Shown: piece after piece, positions 36,227-49,318 of the stretch
How positions within the stretch are numbered: the first letter of the stretch is position 1
How the letters are laid out: every line of letters begins with the position of its first letter
Assembly: GCF_900096975.1 (NCBI RefSeq)
Contig: NZ_FMYQ01000001.1
Coordinates: 434,001-498,000, forward strand
From: Paraburkholderia lycopersici
Lineage (GTDB): Bacteria > Pseudomonadota > Gammaproteobacteria > Burkholderiales > Burkholderiaceae
Direction: 5' to 3'
Length of the DNA stretch: 64,000 bases
The notes under the pieces: model-generated
The model's database searches: none
The model's input: the letters and a program-made list of their open reading frames with translations, nothing else
What the model was told of the DNA's origin: nothing
Position numbers and translations under genes: made by a program

Positions 36227-37141
36227 ATGCCGCCTACCGCCCGCCTCGCCTCGCCGCGCACGAACGCCACGAACGCCAATGACCTCGCCAGCTTCGCCGA
36301 GGCCGACGCCGACACCGGCGCCGCGGAATCCGCCGAAACGGCCGAAGCCGGCGAAGAAAAGCTGCGCTCCGGCATCCAGTCGATCGAGGTCGGCTTTCGC
36401 CTGCTCGACGTGCTGGCGAGCGAGCCGCGCGCGATGATGCTGCGCGACCTCGCGCAGCGCGCGGGCATGAGCCCGGCGAAGGCGCACCGCTATCTCGTGA
36501 GCTTCCTGCGCCTCGGCATGGTTGCGCAGGACCCGCTTTCGGGGCGCTACGAACTGGGCGGCTTCGCGCTTCAGCTCGGTCTCGCGCGTCTGGCGCGCGT
36601 GGATGGCGTGAAGCTCGCGCGCATCGCGCTCGCCGAATTGCGCGACGCGCTCGACATCACCGTGGGCATCGCCGTGTGGGGCAACCAGGGGCCGACCGTC
36701 GTCCACTGGCTGGAGTCGAGCCATCCCGCCAAGGCGGCGCTCAAGCTCGGCGACGTGATGCCGATGCTCAGTTCCGCTACGGGCCTGCTGTTCGCCGCCT
36801 ATCTGCCGCGCAGCAAGACCGGCACGATGATCGAGCGCGAGCTCGCGGGCGCGCAGCACTACTCGTACGGCGAGACGCCGCGCACGGCCGAAGCGCTCGA
36901 ACGCGCGCTCGAGCAGGTCCGCGAGCACGGCGCGGCGCGCGTCGAGGGCATGCTGCTGCCGACCATCCACGCATTCTGCACACCTGTGTTCGACGCGAGC
37001 GGCGAACTCGCGCTCGGACTCATCGCGCTCGGTCACGAAGGCGCGTTCGACATCGAGTGGAACGGCGCCGTCGATACCGCGCTGCGCGCCTGCGCGCAAA
37101 AGCTGTCGTACGAATTGGGGTACAGTCCGGCACCGCGTTGA
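36227..37141 (+). CDS. IclR-family transcriptional regulator
   Basis: A 304-aa regulator. An acidic, Ala-rich head (about 40 residues) precedes the IclR HTH (IQSIEVGFRLLDVLASEPRA, LAQRAGMSPAKAHRYLVSF in pieces) and the effector domain (HAFCTPVFDASGELALGLI). A GTG at 36131 could extend the protein, but it lies only 10 bases from the divergent FAH start, leaving no room for promoters; ATG at 36227 is preferred. An extended -10-like TGTATTCT lies at about 36149-36156. Confidence 0.85.
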   Translation: MPPTARLASPRTNATNANDLASFAEADADTGAAESAETAEAGEEKLRSGIQSIEVGFRLLDVLASEPRAMMLRDLAQRAGMSPAKAHRYLVSFLRLGMVAQDPLSGRYELGGFALQLGLARLARVDGVKLARIALAELRDALDITVGIAVWGNQGPTVVHWLESSHPAKAALKLGDVMPMLSSATGLLFAAYLPRSKTGTMIERELAGAQHYSYGETPRTAEALERALEQVREHGAARVEGMLLPTIHAFCTPVFDASGELALGLIALGHEGAFDIEWNGAVDTALRACAQKLSYELGYSPAPR

Positions 37142-37303
37142 AGGCGAAGGCGGCATGCGAGCCAGCGGGCATGCGCGTTGCCCTGACGCGCATGGGCACA
37201 TGCGGCGCCGGTTAGCGAGCGCGCCGCTTTTCGCGCACGCCCGGCGCGTTGTGTCACATTAACGTACCCGCTAACGCCCCTCGCAAGCACGACGAACCGC
37301 CCG

Positions 37304-38746
37304 ATGTCCACTCCCGCCACCTCGCGCGAGGCACGCCGCCTCGACCGCCGCGTTGACCGCGACTCACGTGCGCCGCGTCGCATGCGCGCGTGGCGCTGGG
37401 TCGGCGTGTTCGTCGCCGTGACGGCGCTCCACTGGCTCGCGGCCGAATGGTTCGAGCGGCATCACGGCGCGCCGCCGCCCGTCACGCACGTGCGCGTGCC
37501 GGTGCAGGTCGCGCTGCTCAAGCCCGAGCGCATCGAGCGCGAAGCCCGGCCCGCGAGCCCCGCGCCCTCGCGTGCCGCGCCCAAACCCGCGCCGAAGCCT
37601 GCGCAACCGCACACGCTGCACGCATTGACGCCGCCCAGACCGCATCCGAAGCAGGCTGCCGCGCCCCCGGCGGCGCAGCCTGACACGCAGGCGGCTTCCG
37701 CGCCCGAAACCGCATCATCTGCAGCTTCGGCAGAAAGCGCGAGCGGCGGCGCAAGCGCCGCGGCGAGTACGGCGCCCGGCAACGGCAAGCAGCCGTCGGC
37801 GCAAGCCGCGCAGGCTTCGCATGGCCTGAAGTTCTCGGTCCCGCCATCGGGCGATCTGCAGTACGACACGTTCTACAACGGCGTGCGCAATCAACCCGGC
37901 ACGATCCACTGGTCGAGCGACGGGCAGCGCTACGAGATGGTCGTTTCCGTGCCCCTGCCCTTCGTCGGCAATTTCAGCTGGACGAGCAAGGGCCGCGTGG
38001 ACGCCTTCGGCCTCGCGCCCGATCAGTACATCGAAAAGCGCGGCCATCGTCCTTCCGACGTGACGGTCTTCAATCGCACCGACAAGCAGATCGTGTTCAC
38101 GCGCACGCCCAACTCGCTCGCGCTGCCCGACGGCGCGCAGGACCGCTTCAGCATGGTGATGCAGCTCGCGAGCCTCGTGCGCGGCGACCCCGACGCGTAC
38201 AAGCCAGGCGTCACGCGGGAGTTCTACGTCGCGGACAACGACAGCGGCGAAACGTGGCCCATCACCACGATCGGCGACGAAGCCGTGAACACGGACCGCG
38301 GTTTCGTCGCCGCGCGCCACTTCATGCGCCTGCCGCGCCGCGAGGGCGACAAGCGGCGCATCGACGTGTGGCTCGCACCCTCGCTCGGCTGGTTGCCGGT
38401 GCGTCTCGTGCAGACCGAGCCGAACGGCAATCAGTTCGAGCTGGTGTGGCGCGGCGCGCTCGCCGTGCCCACCGCGCCAGCGACGAGCGAGTCTGCGCCA
38501 ACGCCAGACGAAGCTGCGAGCGAAACGACCAGCGAGACGCCCGGCGCGCTACCCGCCGCAGCGCCCGACGCGACGTCCGACACAACATCGGCGCCATCCG
38601 CAACGCCCGCTGTGCCGCAACCCCAGCCACAACCGCAGCGTCCAGCGACGCCCGCGAACACGCAGACAGAACTCCCGCCGCCGACGCCTGCGGATAACGC
38701 GCGGCCCTCGCCCTCGTCGCCCGGCCCGGTGCCCGAGCATCCCTAA
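37304..38746 (+). CDS. DUF3108 domain protein
   Basis: A 480-aa envelope protein. A membrane helix (VGVFVAVTALHWLAAEWF, about 33-50) is followed by a long Pro/Ala-rich linker, then a DUF3108 domain (about 175-395: SGDLQYDTFYNGVRNQPGTI, IGDEAVNTDRGFVAARHFMR in parts), and a Thr/Pro/Ala-rich tail of about 85 residues. Function unknown. It is 162 bases after the IclR gene on the same strand. Confidence 0.84.
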   Translation: MSTPATSREARRLDRRVDRDSRAPRRMRAWRWVGVFVAVTALHWLAAEWFERHHGAPPPVTHVRVPVQVALLKPERIEREARPASPAPSRAAPKPAPKPAQPHTLHALTPPRPHPKQAAAPPAAQPDTQAASAPETASSAASAESASGGASAAASTAPGNGKQPSAQAAQASHGLKFSVPPSGDLQYDTFYNGVRNQPGTIHWSSDGQRYEMVVSVPLPFVGNFSWTSKGRVDAFGLAPDQYIEKRGHRPSDVTVFNRTDKQIVFTRTPNSLALPDGAQDRFSMVMQLASLVRGDPDAYKPGVTREFYVADNDSGETWPITTIGDEAVNTDRGFVAARHFMRLPRREGDKRRIDVWLAPSLGWLPVRLVQTEPNGNQFELVWRGALAVPTAPATSESAPTPDEAASETTSETPGALPAAAPDATSDTTSAPSATPAVPQPQPQPQRPATPANTQTELPPPTPADNARPSPSSPGPVPEHP

Positions 38747-39149
38747 GCGCGCGAGCGCACACACCGCATGATCGGCGCCGGCCCGCTCCCCGGCAGAAAA
38801 TCATGAAATGGCGCATACTGAAATCGAGCTTTGCGACTGGAATCGGACCGGAATCGCAACGCGTCGCGCGCCATGAAGGCCACGAAAACAAGCAGACGAA
38901 AGGGGAGCACGACTTCCGCGCGCGATCGCAAACGAACACATGCAACGCTGCAAAAGACCTATAAAAGCAGCGCGTACGCAACAGACAACGCAGCAAACAG
39001 GGACGCGACCGCACAACACAACGAATATCGCAACGCGCATCATCCGCGATCCGCGCGCTCCGGGCGCGCGGCTTGCTGCACCGGCATCGCGTGCACGCAG
39101 TACTTCGCAAACGGCTTGACTCCCAGCCTGGAAGGCGAAGGAGGAACCC
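38747..39149. other. 403-base region without a supported gene
   Basis: Lower GC than its flanks. A 158-codon frame begins at 38831 but runs out of frame through the next gene and has no RBS. TATAAAAG occurs at about 38960, a possible -10. The last bases (GAAGGAGGA) are the RBS of the following gene. Confidence 0.4.
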
Positions 39150-39938
39150 ATGCAAGTGACTGTCAACGGCATCGATACGCACTATGTCTTCGACGACAGG
39201 AGCGGCGGACCCGCGCTCGCGTTCATTCATCAACTGGGCGGCGATCATTCGGTGTGGGACACGCTCGCCGGGCATTTCCGTCATCGCCACAGCGTGTTGC
39301 GCTATGACGTGCGCGGCCACGGCGCAAGCGCGGTAGCGGGCGAACCCTTCGGCTTCGCGCAGCTCGCCGCCGACCTCGCCGCACTCCTCGACGCAAACGA
39401 CATCGAGCATGTGCATCTCGTCGGCATGTCGATGGGCGGCATGATTGCGCAGCAGTTCGCGCTCGATTATCCGCAGCGCGTCGTCACGCTCGCGCTTTGC
39501 GACACGGCGAGCCATACGCCGCCCGAGGCGCGTGCGATCTGGAACGAGCGCGCCGCCACCGTACGCCGCGACGGTCTCGCGGCCCTCGCGGACGCAACGA
39601 TGGCGCGCTGGTTCTCCGGCGATTTCCGTCACGCGCACGCGCAAACCGTTTCGCAGATTCGTGACGTTTTATTACGGACCCCTTCGGAAGGCTATGCGAT
39701 GGCCTGCGAAGCGCTGCGCGATTTCGACGTGCAAGCGCGGCTCGCGCAGCTACGCGTGCCCGCGCTCGCGGTGGCGGGCCGCTACGACAACGGTACGCCC
39801 CCCACGGCGACGCAGGCACTGGCGAAGTCCATCGAAGGGTCTCATTTCGTAGTGCTGGATGCAGCGCATCTGGCCCCGGTAGAGGAGTCGCACCGTTTCA
39901 CGGCGCTGCTCGAAACGTTTCTCAAGCAGTTGGTCTAA
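39150..39938 (+). CDS. Alpha/beta hydrolase, 3-oxoadipate enol-lactonase-like
   Basis: A 262-aa hydrolase. HQLGGDHSVWD is the oxyanion region, GMSMGGMIAQ the nucleophile elbow (Ser), AGRYDNGTPP the acid and DAAHLAPVEE the His. PcaD of the protocatechuate pathway has this shape, but no other pca gene is near, so the substrate is open. GAAGGAGG precedes the ATG. Confidence 0.85.
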   Translation: MQVTVNGIDTHYVFDDRSGGPALAFIHQLGGDHSVWDTLAGHFRHRHSVLRYDVRGHGASAVAGEPFGFAQLAADLAALLDANDIEHVHLVGMSMGGMIAQQFALDYPQRVVTLALCDTASHTPPEARAIWNERAATVRRDGLAALADATMARWFSGDFRHAHAQTVSQIRDVLLRTPSEGYAMACEALRDFDVQARLAQLRVPALAVAGRYDNGTPPTATQALAKSIEGSHFVVLDAAHLAPVEESHRFTALLETFLKQLV

Positions 39939-40122
39939 CCTGTTCGAACCAAGGCGGTATGACAGCGGCAGTAGACGCGGTTGGCGTAGCAGTTGCGGTA
40001 GAAGCGAAAAGGGAGAGCAGTCCACATAAGAGGTGATGCGGGACCCACCCCTTGAATTCCAGAACGAACGCTCCAAGTATTGACCCAGAAGGTCAGGGAG
40101 CACAGGAAAAAGGAGTGTCGCC

Positions 40123-40380
40123 ATGCAAATGATCTACAACAGTCCCAACTATTGCGTCGTCGAGTTTCCTCCGCAGGACGGCCACAGCGCCATGCGCGCG
40201 GGCGGCTATGAAATCGTCGACAAGAACGCGCGCCGCGAGATTTTCATCGACGGCGCGATGGCGGCACGTTTTCGCGAAGACGTGCAAAAGCTGATGGAAG
40301 AAGACCAGTCGCTCGATGAAGTCGACGAATTCCTCGGACAGTTCGACAGCCTCATGCAGCAACCCGTCGTGCTTCACTGA
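40123..40380 (+). CDS. DUF3567 family protein
   Basis: An 85-aa protein typical of Burkholderiales (DUF3567). It starts [20 protein letters not shown] and contains [18 protein letters not shown] and an acidic end, [21 protein letters not shown] lies 8 bases before the ATG. Single gene with its own terminator; function unknown. Confidence 0.85.
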   Translation: MQMIYNSPNYCVVEFPPQDGHSAMRAGGYEIVDKNARREIFIDGAMAARFREDVQKLMEEDQSLDEVDEFLGQFDSLMQQPVVLH

Positions 40381-40425
40381 CGCTAGCGCACCCAGCGGCA
40401 CTCAACGCGCGGCGCCCTTCACACG

Positions 40426-40455
40426 AAACCCCGTCCGGCTTGCCGGGCGGGGTTT
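40426..40455 (+). terminator. Rho-independent terminator of the DUF3567 gene
   Basis: AAACCCCG (40426-40433) pairs with CGGGGTTT (40448-40455), with an inner CCGGC/GCCGG stem, followed by TCTTTT. Confidence 0.9.
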
Positions 40456-40506
40456 TCTTTTGGGCCCTCGCCGCGCCCGCCGCCAGCGGGCCGCCCCGGC
40501 TGCGGC

Positions 40507-40512
40507 TACAAT
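40507..40512 (+). promoter_or_regulatory. -10 element of the split metH pair
   Basis: TACAAT lies 45 bases before the first metH ATG. The leader is then under 45 bases, too short for a cobalamin or SAM riboswitch. Confidence 0.45.
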
Positions 40513-40556
40513 ATTGGGTTTCCCAGTTCGACCGGCGCCAAGCCCGCCCGCGATCC

Positions 40557-41648
40557 ATGAACCAGCCTGCCGCACAAGCCTCGCATGCCACGCGCCCCGC
40601 CGGGGACGCCAACTACACGCGCGGCGCCGCCCTGCCCGCGCTGCTCGCCTCGCGCATCCTGATCCTCGACGGTGCGATGGGCACGATGATCCAGCGCTAC
40701 AAGCTCGACGAAGCGGCCTATCGCGGCAAAGGCAACGGCGAGCGCTTCAAGGACTTCCCGCGCGACGTCAAGGGCAACAACGAGCTGCTCTCGATCACGC
40801 AGCCGCAGATCATCAGCGAGATTCACGAGCAGTACCTCGCGGCCGGCGCGGACATCATCGAGACCAACACGTTCGGCGCCACGACCGTCGCCCAGGCCGA
40901 CTACGGCATGGAAGATCTCGTCGTCGAGATGAACCTCGAATCGGCGAAACTCGCGCGCGCCGCGTGCGACAAATATTCGACGCCGGACAAGCCGCGCTTC
41001 GTCGCGGGCGCGATCGGGCCGACGCCGAAAACGGCCAGCATCTCGCCCGACGTGAACGATCCGGGCGCGCGCAACGTCACGTTCGAAGAGCTGCGCCGCG
41101 CGTACTACGAGCAGGCCAAAGCGCTCATGGACGGCGGCTGCGACCTGTTCCTCGTCGAGACGATCTTCGACACGCTCAACGCGAAAGCCGCGCTGTTCGC
41201 GCTCGACCAATTGTTCGAGGACACCGGCGAGAATCTGCCGATCATGATCTCGGGCACCGTCACCGACGCCTCGGGCCGCATTCTCTCGGGCCAGACCGTC
41301 GAGGCGTTCTGGAATTCGCTGCGCCACGCGAAGCCGCTCACGTTCGGCCTGAACTGCGCGCTCGGCGCGGCGCTCATGCGTCCGTACATCGCCGAGCTGG
41401 CGAAGCTCTGCGATACGTATGTCTCGTGCTATCCGAACGCGGGCCTGCCGAACCCGATGAGCGACACCGGTTTCGACGAAACGCCCGCCGACACCTCGGG
41501 ACTGCTCAAGGAATTTGCGAGCGCCGGTCTCGTGAACGTCGCGGGCGGCTGCTGCGGCACGACGCCCGAGCACATCGCCGCGATCGCGAAGGCGCTGGCC
41601 GAAGTGAAGCCGCGCCGCTGGCCCGGCCAGTACCGCGACGCGGCCTGA
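40557..41648 (+). CDS. Methionine synthase, homocysteine-binding half
   Basis: A 363-aa homocysteine S-methyltransferase domain, equal to the N-terminal third of Met[15 protein letters not shown] opens the barrel; the zinc ligands are the Cys in [10 protein letters not shown] and the CysCys in [13 protein letters not shown]. In E. coli this is fused to the folate, B12 and activation domains; here those are in the next gene 71 bases downstream. The two proteins must act together. The ATG at 40557 follows the promoter; an upstream in-frame extension overlaps the terminator. Confidence 0.93.
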   Translation: MNQPAAQASHATRPAGDANYTRGAALPALLASRILILDGAMGTMIQRYKLDEAAYRGKGNGERFKDFPRDVKGNNELLSITQPQIISEIHEQYLAAGADIIETNTFGATTVAQADYGMEDLVVEMNLESAKLARAACDKYSTPDKPRFVAGAIGPTPKTASISPDVNDPGARNVTFEELRRAYYEQAKALMDGGCDLFLVETIFDTLNAKAALFALDQLFEDTGENLPIMISGTVTDASGRILSGQTVEAFWNSLRHAKPLTFGLNCALGAALMRPYIAELAKLCDTYVSCYPNAGLPNPMSDTGFDETPADTSGLLKEFASAGLVNVAGGCCGTTPEHIAAIAKALAEVKPRRWPGQYRDAA

Positions 41649-41719
41649 CAGCCCGACACTCGCCCGGACGCCGCATCGCGCGCCGCGCCCACCGACAACC
41701 TACGATCCGGTCCCCCGCC

Positions 41720-44437
<2,718 letters not shown>

Positions 44438-44690
44438 ACGTGCTCGAGGCCGCGCACGCTGAACGCGTGCGCGCGCCAGCCGCGCTTTCTTCCCGCAGGC
44501 CCCCTGTTGTCGCCGGCCGACATATGGCGTCCAGCAAGGTGAAGATTACGCGCGCGCAATTTTTCGGCTTTGTAAGATGGCTCCGCAAGACCCGCATGAC
44601 ACTGGCCACACGCGGCGACACCCAGGCTGCGCCGCCGCGCGGGCTCGATCATCAGCAAATCCTTAAAAGCAACTCGACGGAGAAAATCGT

Positions 44691-44894
44691 ATGAAAAAGC
44701 TGATGTTGATGTTGACCGCCTTCGGCGTCGCCGCGCTCGCGCAGCCGTCGTTCGCCCAGCCGGCCGCACCGCAGCAGGCGAGCCCGGTATCGTCGTACTC
44801 GTCCCCCACCGAGCAACACGTGAAGAAGCCGAAGAAAAAGAAGGTGAAGAAGTCGGCTGCGTCGGCGGCCGAGCCGGCGGCCGCCAGCGAATGA
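44691..44894 (+). CDS. Small Lys-rich exported protein
   Basis: A 67-aa protein. The signal peptide (MLMLTAFGVAALAQPSFA) predicts cleavage after about residue 22; the mature part is about 45 residues, with a very basic block KKPKKKKVKK and an Ala/Glu-rich tail. GGAG precedes the ATG. A basic periplasmic peptide could bind nucleic acid, LPS or act as counter-ion; the function is unknown. A strong terminator follows. The gap before it (44438-44690) shows no gene. Confidence 0.72.
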   Translation: MKKLMLMLTAFGVAALAQPSFAQPAAPQQASPVSSYSSPTEQHVKKPKKKKVKKSAASAAEPAAASE

Positions 44895-44924
44895 GGTGAG
44901 CCGGGCGCGAGCCGCGCTGCTCAA

Positions 44925-44958
44925 AAGCAAAGAGCCCGCACATGCGGGCTCTTTGCTT
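44925..44958 (+). terminator. Perfect 15-bp terminator hairpin
   Basis: AAGCAAAGAGCCCGC (44925-44939) pairs with GCGGGCTCTTTGCTT (44944-44958) around ACAT. It ends the small Lys-rich gene and may act on the convergent DUF1840 transcript too. Confidence 0.92.
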
Positions 44959-45058
44959 AAGGAATGTCGAACCGGTTGGTATCATGGGCTTGCCGGTGCG
45001 CCAATTGGCCGCAGCACAGCAACGCCTCCCACCGGGGCGATTCGCCGCCGAAGGGACC

Positions 45059-45385
45059 TCAAATGCCCCATACGATGTCGTTCTGTTCCTTCTTCGCGGC
45101 ACGCAGCATATCGAGGAAAGGAAACGCGCGTTGTGCGAGACCGACCGGCAGTTCGTGGTGATCGCGGCCTTCCTCGCCTTCATGGAAGTGACCTTCGTGC
45201 TCGGAGCGCTCTTTTTTGTCCGTGGCGATAGCCGCTTCAAGCTTGGTGATGGCGGCGTCGAGTTCGTCGTGAGTAATCACGCCGCGCGGGCCGAGCCGCT
45301 TGCCGATGATGCCGAGCAGGTACTGTGCGAGATTTTCGAGCATCGTGACGTCGGGCGACGCATGACATTTAAAAGTAACCAGCAT
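45059..45385 (-). CDS. DUF1840 family protein
   Basis: A 108-aa protein of the DUF1840 type found in beta-proteobacteria. It starts MLVTFKCHASPDVTMLENLA and contains GVITHDELDAAITKLEAAI, then a His/Glu-rich patch (HEGHFHEGEEGRDHHELP) and the end LRAAKKEQNDIVWGI. The His patch might bind metal, but no function is known. Confidence 0.82.
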   Translation of the reverse strand: MLVTFKCHASPDVTMLENLAQYLLGIIGKRLGPRGVITHDELDAAITKLEAAIATDKKERSEHEGHFHEGEEGRDHHELPVGLAQRAFPFLDMLRAAKKEQNDIVWGI

Positions 45386-45710
45386 GTCTGTTCCCTTTAT
45401 GATTTTTCGGATCTGCGCTTGAGGCTCCGGCCTGCGAAGCCAGGCGGGCCAAGGCGGCCCATGTCGCGCGACCTCATTTCACATATTAGCACCTGCTAAA
45501 ATCCGTCAGGACGGAATTACCCGCAGGGCGCGGCGCCCGGGCGTCCCCCCACGCCGCCTGCCGCAACGAGGCCGCCCGCATCGGGCGGTCCGCCGCGATG
45601 AGCGCGCCCTCACCCGTATTCGGCGGCAAGCGCCGGCAAGCCAGGGCCCGGACAAGCCCCGCAGCCAGCCGGCCCCGCATCCCATTACCCGCACAGGACC
45701 TGCAACCAGC
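45386..45710. other. Divergent region DUF1840/argS
   Basis: A 325-base gap. It has a short dyad TTAGCA-CC-TGCTAA (45486-45499) in an AT-rich patch, probably part of promoters for either gene, then about 200 GC-rich bases with no supported gene. No T-box is seen. Confidence 0.45.
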
Positions 45711-47495
45711 ATGCTGCCCGCACAGAAACACACCCTGGAGACCCTGCTCGCGCAAGCTGTCGCCCAGGTGGCGAAGACCACCGAAGGCGCGAGCGAAGCC
45801 GCATTCGTCGTGCCCGCGATCGCGCTCGAGCGCCCGAAAGTCGCGGCTCACGGCGACGTCGCCTGCAACGTCGCGATGCAGCTCGCCAAGCCCATGCGCG
45901 CGAACCCGCGCCAGCTCGCGCAGCAGATCGTCGACGCCGCGCTCGCGCACCCCGAGGCCGCAGGCCTCGTCGAAGCGGCCGAAGTGGCCGGCCCGGGCTT
46001 CATCAATATTCGACTTTCCGCGAACGCCAAGCGCGCCGTGATCGGCGCCGTGTTCGAGCAGGGCGAGGCATTCGGCCGCTCGGCGCGCGAAGCCGGCAAG
46101 CGCGTGCTCGTGGAATTCGTCTCGGCGAATCCCACGGGGCCGCTGCACGTGGGCCACGGCCGCCAGGCCGCCCTCGGCGACGCCATCTCGAACGTCCTCG
46201 CCTCGCAGGGGTACGACGTGCACCGCGAGTTCTACTACAACGACGCGGGCGTGCAGATCCACAACCTCGCCGTCTCCACCCAGGCGCGCGCGCGCGGCTT
46301 CAAGCCCGGCGACGCCGAATGGCCCGAGGCCGCGTACAACGGCGAGTACATCGCCGACATCGCCCGCGACTATCTCGCGGGCGCGACGGTGGCGGCCAAG
46401 GACGGCGAGCCCGTGAAGGGCGCGCAGGACCCGGAGAACCTGGAGGCGATCCGCCGCTTCGCCGTGGCCTATCTGCGCCACGAGCAGGATCTCGACTTGC
46501 AGGCGTTCGGCGTGAAGTTCGACCGTTATTACCTCGAATCGTCGCTGTACACGGAAGGGCGCGTGGAGAAGACCGTCGAGGCGCTCGTCGCCTCGGGCGA
46601 GACCTACGAGCAGGACGGCGCGCTGTGGCTCAGGACCACCGACTACGGCGACGACAAGGACCGCGTGATGCGCAAGTCCGACGGCACCTACACTTACTTC
46701 CTGCCCGACGTCGCCTACCACGTCACCAAGTGGGAACGCGGTTTCACGAAGGTCATCAACGTGCAGGGCTCCGACCACCACGGCACCATCGCGCGCGTGC
46801 GCGCGGGCCTGCAGGCGCTCGGCATCGGCATTCCGAAGGGCTATCCCGACTACGTGCTGCACAAGATGGTCACCGTAATGCGCGACGGTCAGGAAGTGAA
46901 GATCTCCAAGCGCGCGGGCAGCTACGTGACGGTGCGCGACCTGATCGAATGGTCGGGCGGCGCGAACCCCGGCAATGAAGTCTCGCCCGATCTGCTCGAC
47001 GAGGCCACCATCCGCCGCGGCCGCGACGCCGTGCGCTTTTTCCTCATCTCGCGCAAGGCCGACACCGAATTCGTGTTCGACATCGACCTCGCGCTGAAGG
47101 AAAACGACGAAAACCCGGTGTACTACGTGCAGTACGCGCACGCGCGCATCTCGTCGATCCTCGGCGACTGGCAAGGCAAGTTCGGCGGCAACCTGGCCGC
47201 GCTGCCCAAGGTCGATCTCGCGCCGCTTTCGAGCGAGCGCGCGCTCGCGCTCATCGCGAAGCTCGGCGAATTCCCCGACATGCTCACGCATGCGGCGAGC
47301 GAGCTGGCGCCGCACGCCGTAGCGTTCTACCTGCGCGAACTCGCCGCTGAGTTTCACTCGTTCTACAATGCCGAACGCGTTCTCGTCGACGACGCCGCCG
47401 AGCGCGACGCCCGCGTCGCCCTGCTCGCGGCCACGCGCCAGGTGCTCGCCAACGGGCTGGCCGTGATCGGCGTGTCCGCGCCCGAGCGCATGTAA
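45711..47495 (+). CDS. argS: Arginyl-tRNA synthetase
   Basis: A 594-aa class I synthetase charging tRNA-Arg. An N-terminal Arg-tRNA-synt_N domain (about 1-110) precedes the HIGH-type motif [14 protein letters not shown], the KMSKS-like KISKRAG, and a DALR anticodon-binding end ([14 protein letters not shown] to the C-terminus). Length is normal. No strong RBS is seen (nearest AGGACC). It is followed by a SPOR protein and dsbA, a conserved order in this group. Confidence 0.96.
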   Translation: MLPAQKHTLETLLAQAVAQVAKTTEGASEAAFVVPAIALERPKVAAHGDVACNVAMQLAKPMRANPRQLAQQIVDAALAHPEAAGLVEAAEVAGPGFINIRLSANAKRAVIGAVFEQGEAFGRSAREAGKRVLVEFVSANPTGPLHVGHGRQAALGDAISNVLASQGYDVHREFYYNDAGVQIHNLAVSTQARARGFKPGDAEWPEAAYNGEYIADIARDYLAGATVAAKDGEPVKGAQDPENLEAIRRFAVAYLRHEQDLDLQAFGVKFDRYYLESSLYTEGRVEKTVEALVASGETYEQDGALWLRTTDYGDDKDRVMRKSDGTYTYFLPDVAYHVTKWERGFTKVINVQGSDHHGTIARVRAGLQALGIGIPKGYPDYVLHKMVTVMRDGQEVKISKRAGSYVTVRDLIEWSGGANPGNEVSPDLLDEATIRRGRDAVRFFLISRKADTEFVFDIDLALKENDENPVYYVQYAHARISSILGDWQGKFGGNLAALPKVDLAPLSSERALALIAKLGEFPDMLTHAASELAPHAVAFYLRELAAEFHSFYNAERVLVDDAAERDARVALLAATRQVLANGLAVIGVSAPERM

Positions 47496-47600
47496 CGAGC
47501 CACACGAGGCACGCGCGCAGCGCACGAAGCAACATGTTTGGGGCCGCCGCCACGCGCGGACGGCCATTCCGGATTCTCTTGTTTGCAGGTGATTCAGACG

Positions 47601-48431
47601 ATGGCAAAACCGCGCCGCACTACAAAACAGCAGTCGAAGCAGTCCGGGGGAACCTTTCTCGGCATCGTGCTGGGCCTGATCGTCGGCCTTGCGATCGCGG
47701 TGGTGGTGGCGCTCTACATCACGCGCGCGCCCACGCCGTTCGTCTCGAAGGTCGCGCCGCCGGCCGCTTCCGACGTCGGCCAGAACAACGAGCAGGTCGA
47801 CCCGAACCGCGTGCTGCAGGGCAAGTCGCCGGGCCAGCCGGTGCCGCAGGCCGCGCAAAGCACGCCGCCGAACACGGCGCCGGGCCAGACCACGAACCAG
47901 TCGCAATCCTCGGGCATGCTCGAAGAACCGCAGATCGTGGAAGTGCCGCCTTCGGGCTCGAACAACAATGCCGCAAATAGCGGCAACGGCAACGGCGTGG
48001 CCGTCGCTCCGCAACCGTCGACGGGCGACACCGTCACGGGCGGCACGGCCATCGCGAAAAAGCCGCAGTCAACCAGCAATCCGGCGCAGATCCTCGCGAA
48101 CAACCAGCCGCAGAAGCCCGCCAACGCCGTGCCCACGCCGCCGGCCGCGAAGCCCGCGCCGGGCAACGCCGCGCCCGCGCCGGGCGACGCCAACACCGGC
48201 TACTTCCTGCAGGTGGGCGCGTACAAGACCTCGTCCGACGCTGAGCAGCAGCGCGCGCGCCTCGCGTTCCAGGGGTTCGAATCGAAGGTGACGCAGCGCG
48301 ACGCCGGCGGCGTCACGTACTATCGAGTCCGCATCGGTCCGTTCACGAAGTTCGACGACATGAACTCGACGCGTCAGCGCCTGTCCGACGCCGGTATCGA
48401 TACGGCCGTCATCCGTTTCACGAAGCAGTAA
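47601..48431 (+). CDS. SPOR domain protein (FtsN-like)
   Basis: A 276-aa inner-membrane protein. A basic head, one helix (FLGIVLGLIVGLAIAVVVAL, about 19-38), a long Pro/Gln/Asn-rich periplasmic linker and a C-terminal SPOR domain (YFLQVGAYKTSSDAEQQRAR, YYRVRIGPFTKFDD). SPOR domains bind denuded septal glycan, so a role in cell division is likely. The start is ATG at 47601 with AGGTG upstream; a longer frame to 47538 is less likely. Confidence 0.9.
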   Translation: MAKPRRTTKQQSKQSGGTFLGIVLGLIVGLAIAVVVALYITRAPTPFVSKVAPPAASDVGQNNEQVDPNRVLQGKSPGQPVPQAAQSTPPNTAPGQTTNQSQSSGMLEEPQIVEVPPSGSNNNAANSGNGNGVAVAPQPSTGDTVTGGTAIAKKPQSTSNPAQILANNQPQKPANAVPTPPAAKPAPGNAAPAPGDANTGYFLQVGAYKTSSDAEQQRARLAFQGFESKVTQRDAGGVTYYRVRIGPFTKFDDMNSTRQRLSDAGIDTAVIRFTKQ

Positions 48432-48664
48432 TCGCCGTCCGCGCCGCGCACACCGCGCCCCGCCCGCCGAAGCCGCCGCTGCCAGGCGACTTTGCGTGAG
48501 GCCGGGCCGGAACACGCGGCGCGAGCCCATCAATACGCAATATGCAGCACCCGCGCGCGCCAGGCTCCGGCCAGCGCCGGCAACGCGCCACGATGCGCGC
48601 CGCGTGCTCGCAGTGCGGCAAACAACCGGCCGCGGCCGGCCCAGGAACTGTGGATTCCAACGCC

Positions 48665-49318
48665 ATGAAACGACTTCTCAGTACGCTTTTGCTCTCGCTC
48701 TCACTGATCGCCGGCGTGGCCCACGCCTCGGCCGCCGCGCCCGTGGCCGGCAAGGACTACACGGTCCTGAAGACGCCGCAGGCGCTAGACGTGCCCGCGG
48801 GCAAGATCGAAGTGATCGAGTTCTTCTGGTACGGCTGCCCGCACTGCAACGCGTTCGACCCGTACCTCGAAGCGTGGGTCAAGAAGCAGGGCCCGGACGT
48901 CGTGTTCAGGCGCGTGCCCGTGGCCTTCCGCGACGATTTCATCCCGCACTCGAAGATGTACTACGCGCTCGACGCACTGGGCCTCGCGCAGAAGCTCACG
49001 CCGGTCGTCTTCCACGAAATCCACGTGAACAAGAACTATCTGCTCACGCCGGAAGATCAGACGAAGTTCCTCGCAAGCCAAGGCGTCGATCCGAAGAAGT
49101 ACATGGAAGCGTACAACTCGTTCTCGACGCAGAGCGCGTTGCAGCGTGACAAGGCCCTGCTCGACGCCTACAAGATCGACGGCGTGCCGACCATCGCCAT
49201 CCAGGGCAAGTACGAAACCGGCCCGGCCATGGTCCAGGGCCCCGAGAACACGGCGCTGCCGGGCACGACCCAGGTGATGGACTTCATCATCTCGCAGATC
49301 CGCGCGAAGAAAATGTAA
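48665..49318 (+). CDS. dsbA: Thiol:disulfide interchange protein DsbA
   Basis: A 217-aa periplasmic oxidase. The signal peptide is cut near AHA-SAAA (residue 21); the active site is FFWYGCPHCNAFDPY (CPHC), and the cis-Pro loop is DGVPTIAIQGKY. It introduces disulfides into exported proteins. The ATG at 48665 gives the proper signal peptide. The stop shares a base with the next gene's ATG. Confidence 0.94.
   Translation: MKRLLSTLLLSLSLIAGVAHASAAAPVAGKDYTVLKTPQALDVPAGKIEVIEFFWYGCPHCNAFDPYLEAWVKKQGPDVVFRRVPVAFRDDFIPHSKMYYALDALGLAQKLTPVVFHEIHVNKNYLLTPEDQTKFLASQGVDPKKYMEAYNSFSTQSALQRDKALLDAYKIDGVPTIAIQGKYETGPAMVQGPENTALPGTTQVMDFIISQIRAKKM

Noticed and set aside
38831..39307. 158-codon frame before the alpha/beta hydrolase
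   Set aside because: Overlaps the hydrolase gene out of frame and lacks an RBS.
40456..40556. Cobalamin or SAM riboswitch before metH
   Set aside because: The leader after the -10 is under 45 bases and has no conserved B12-box.
45486..48014. An 842-codon antisense frame across argS and the SPOR gene
   Set aside because: Shadow of argS; composition typical of reversed GC-rich coding DNA.
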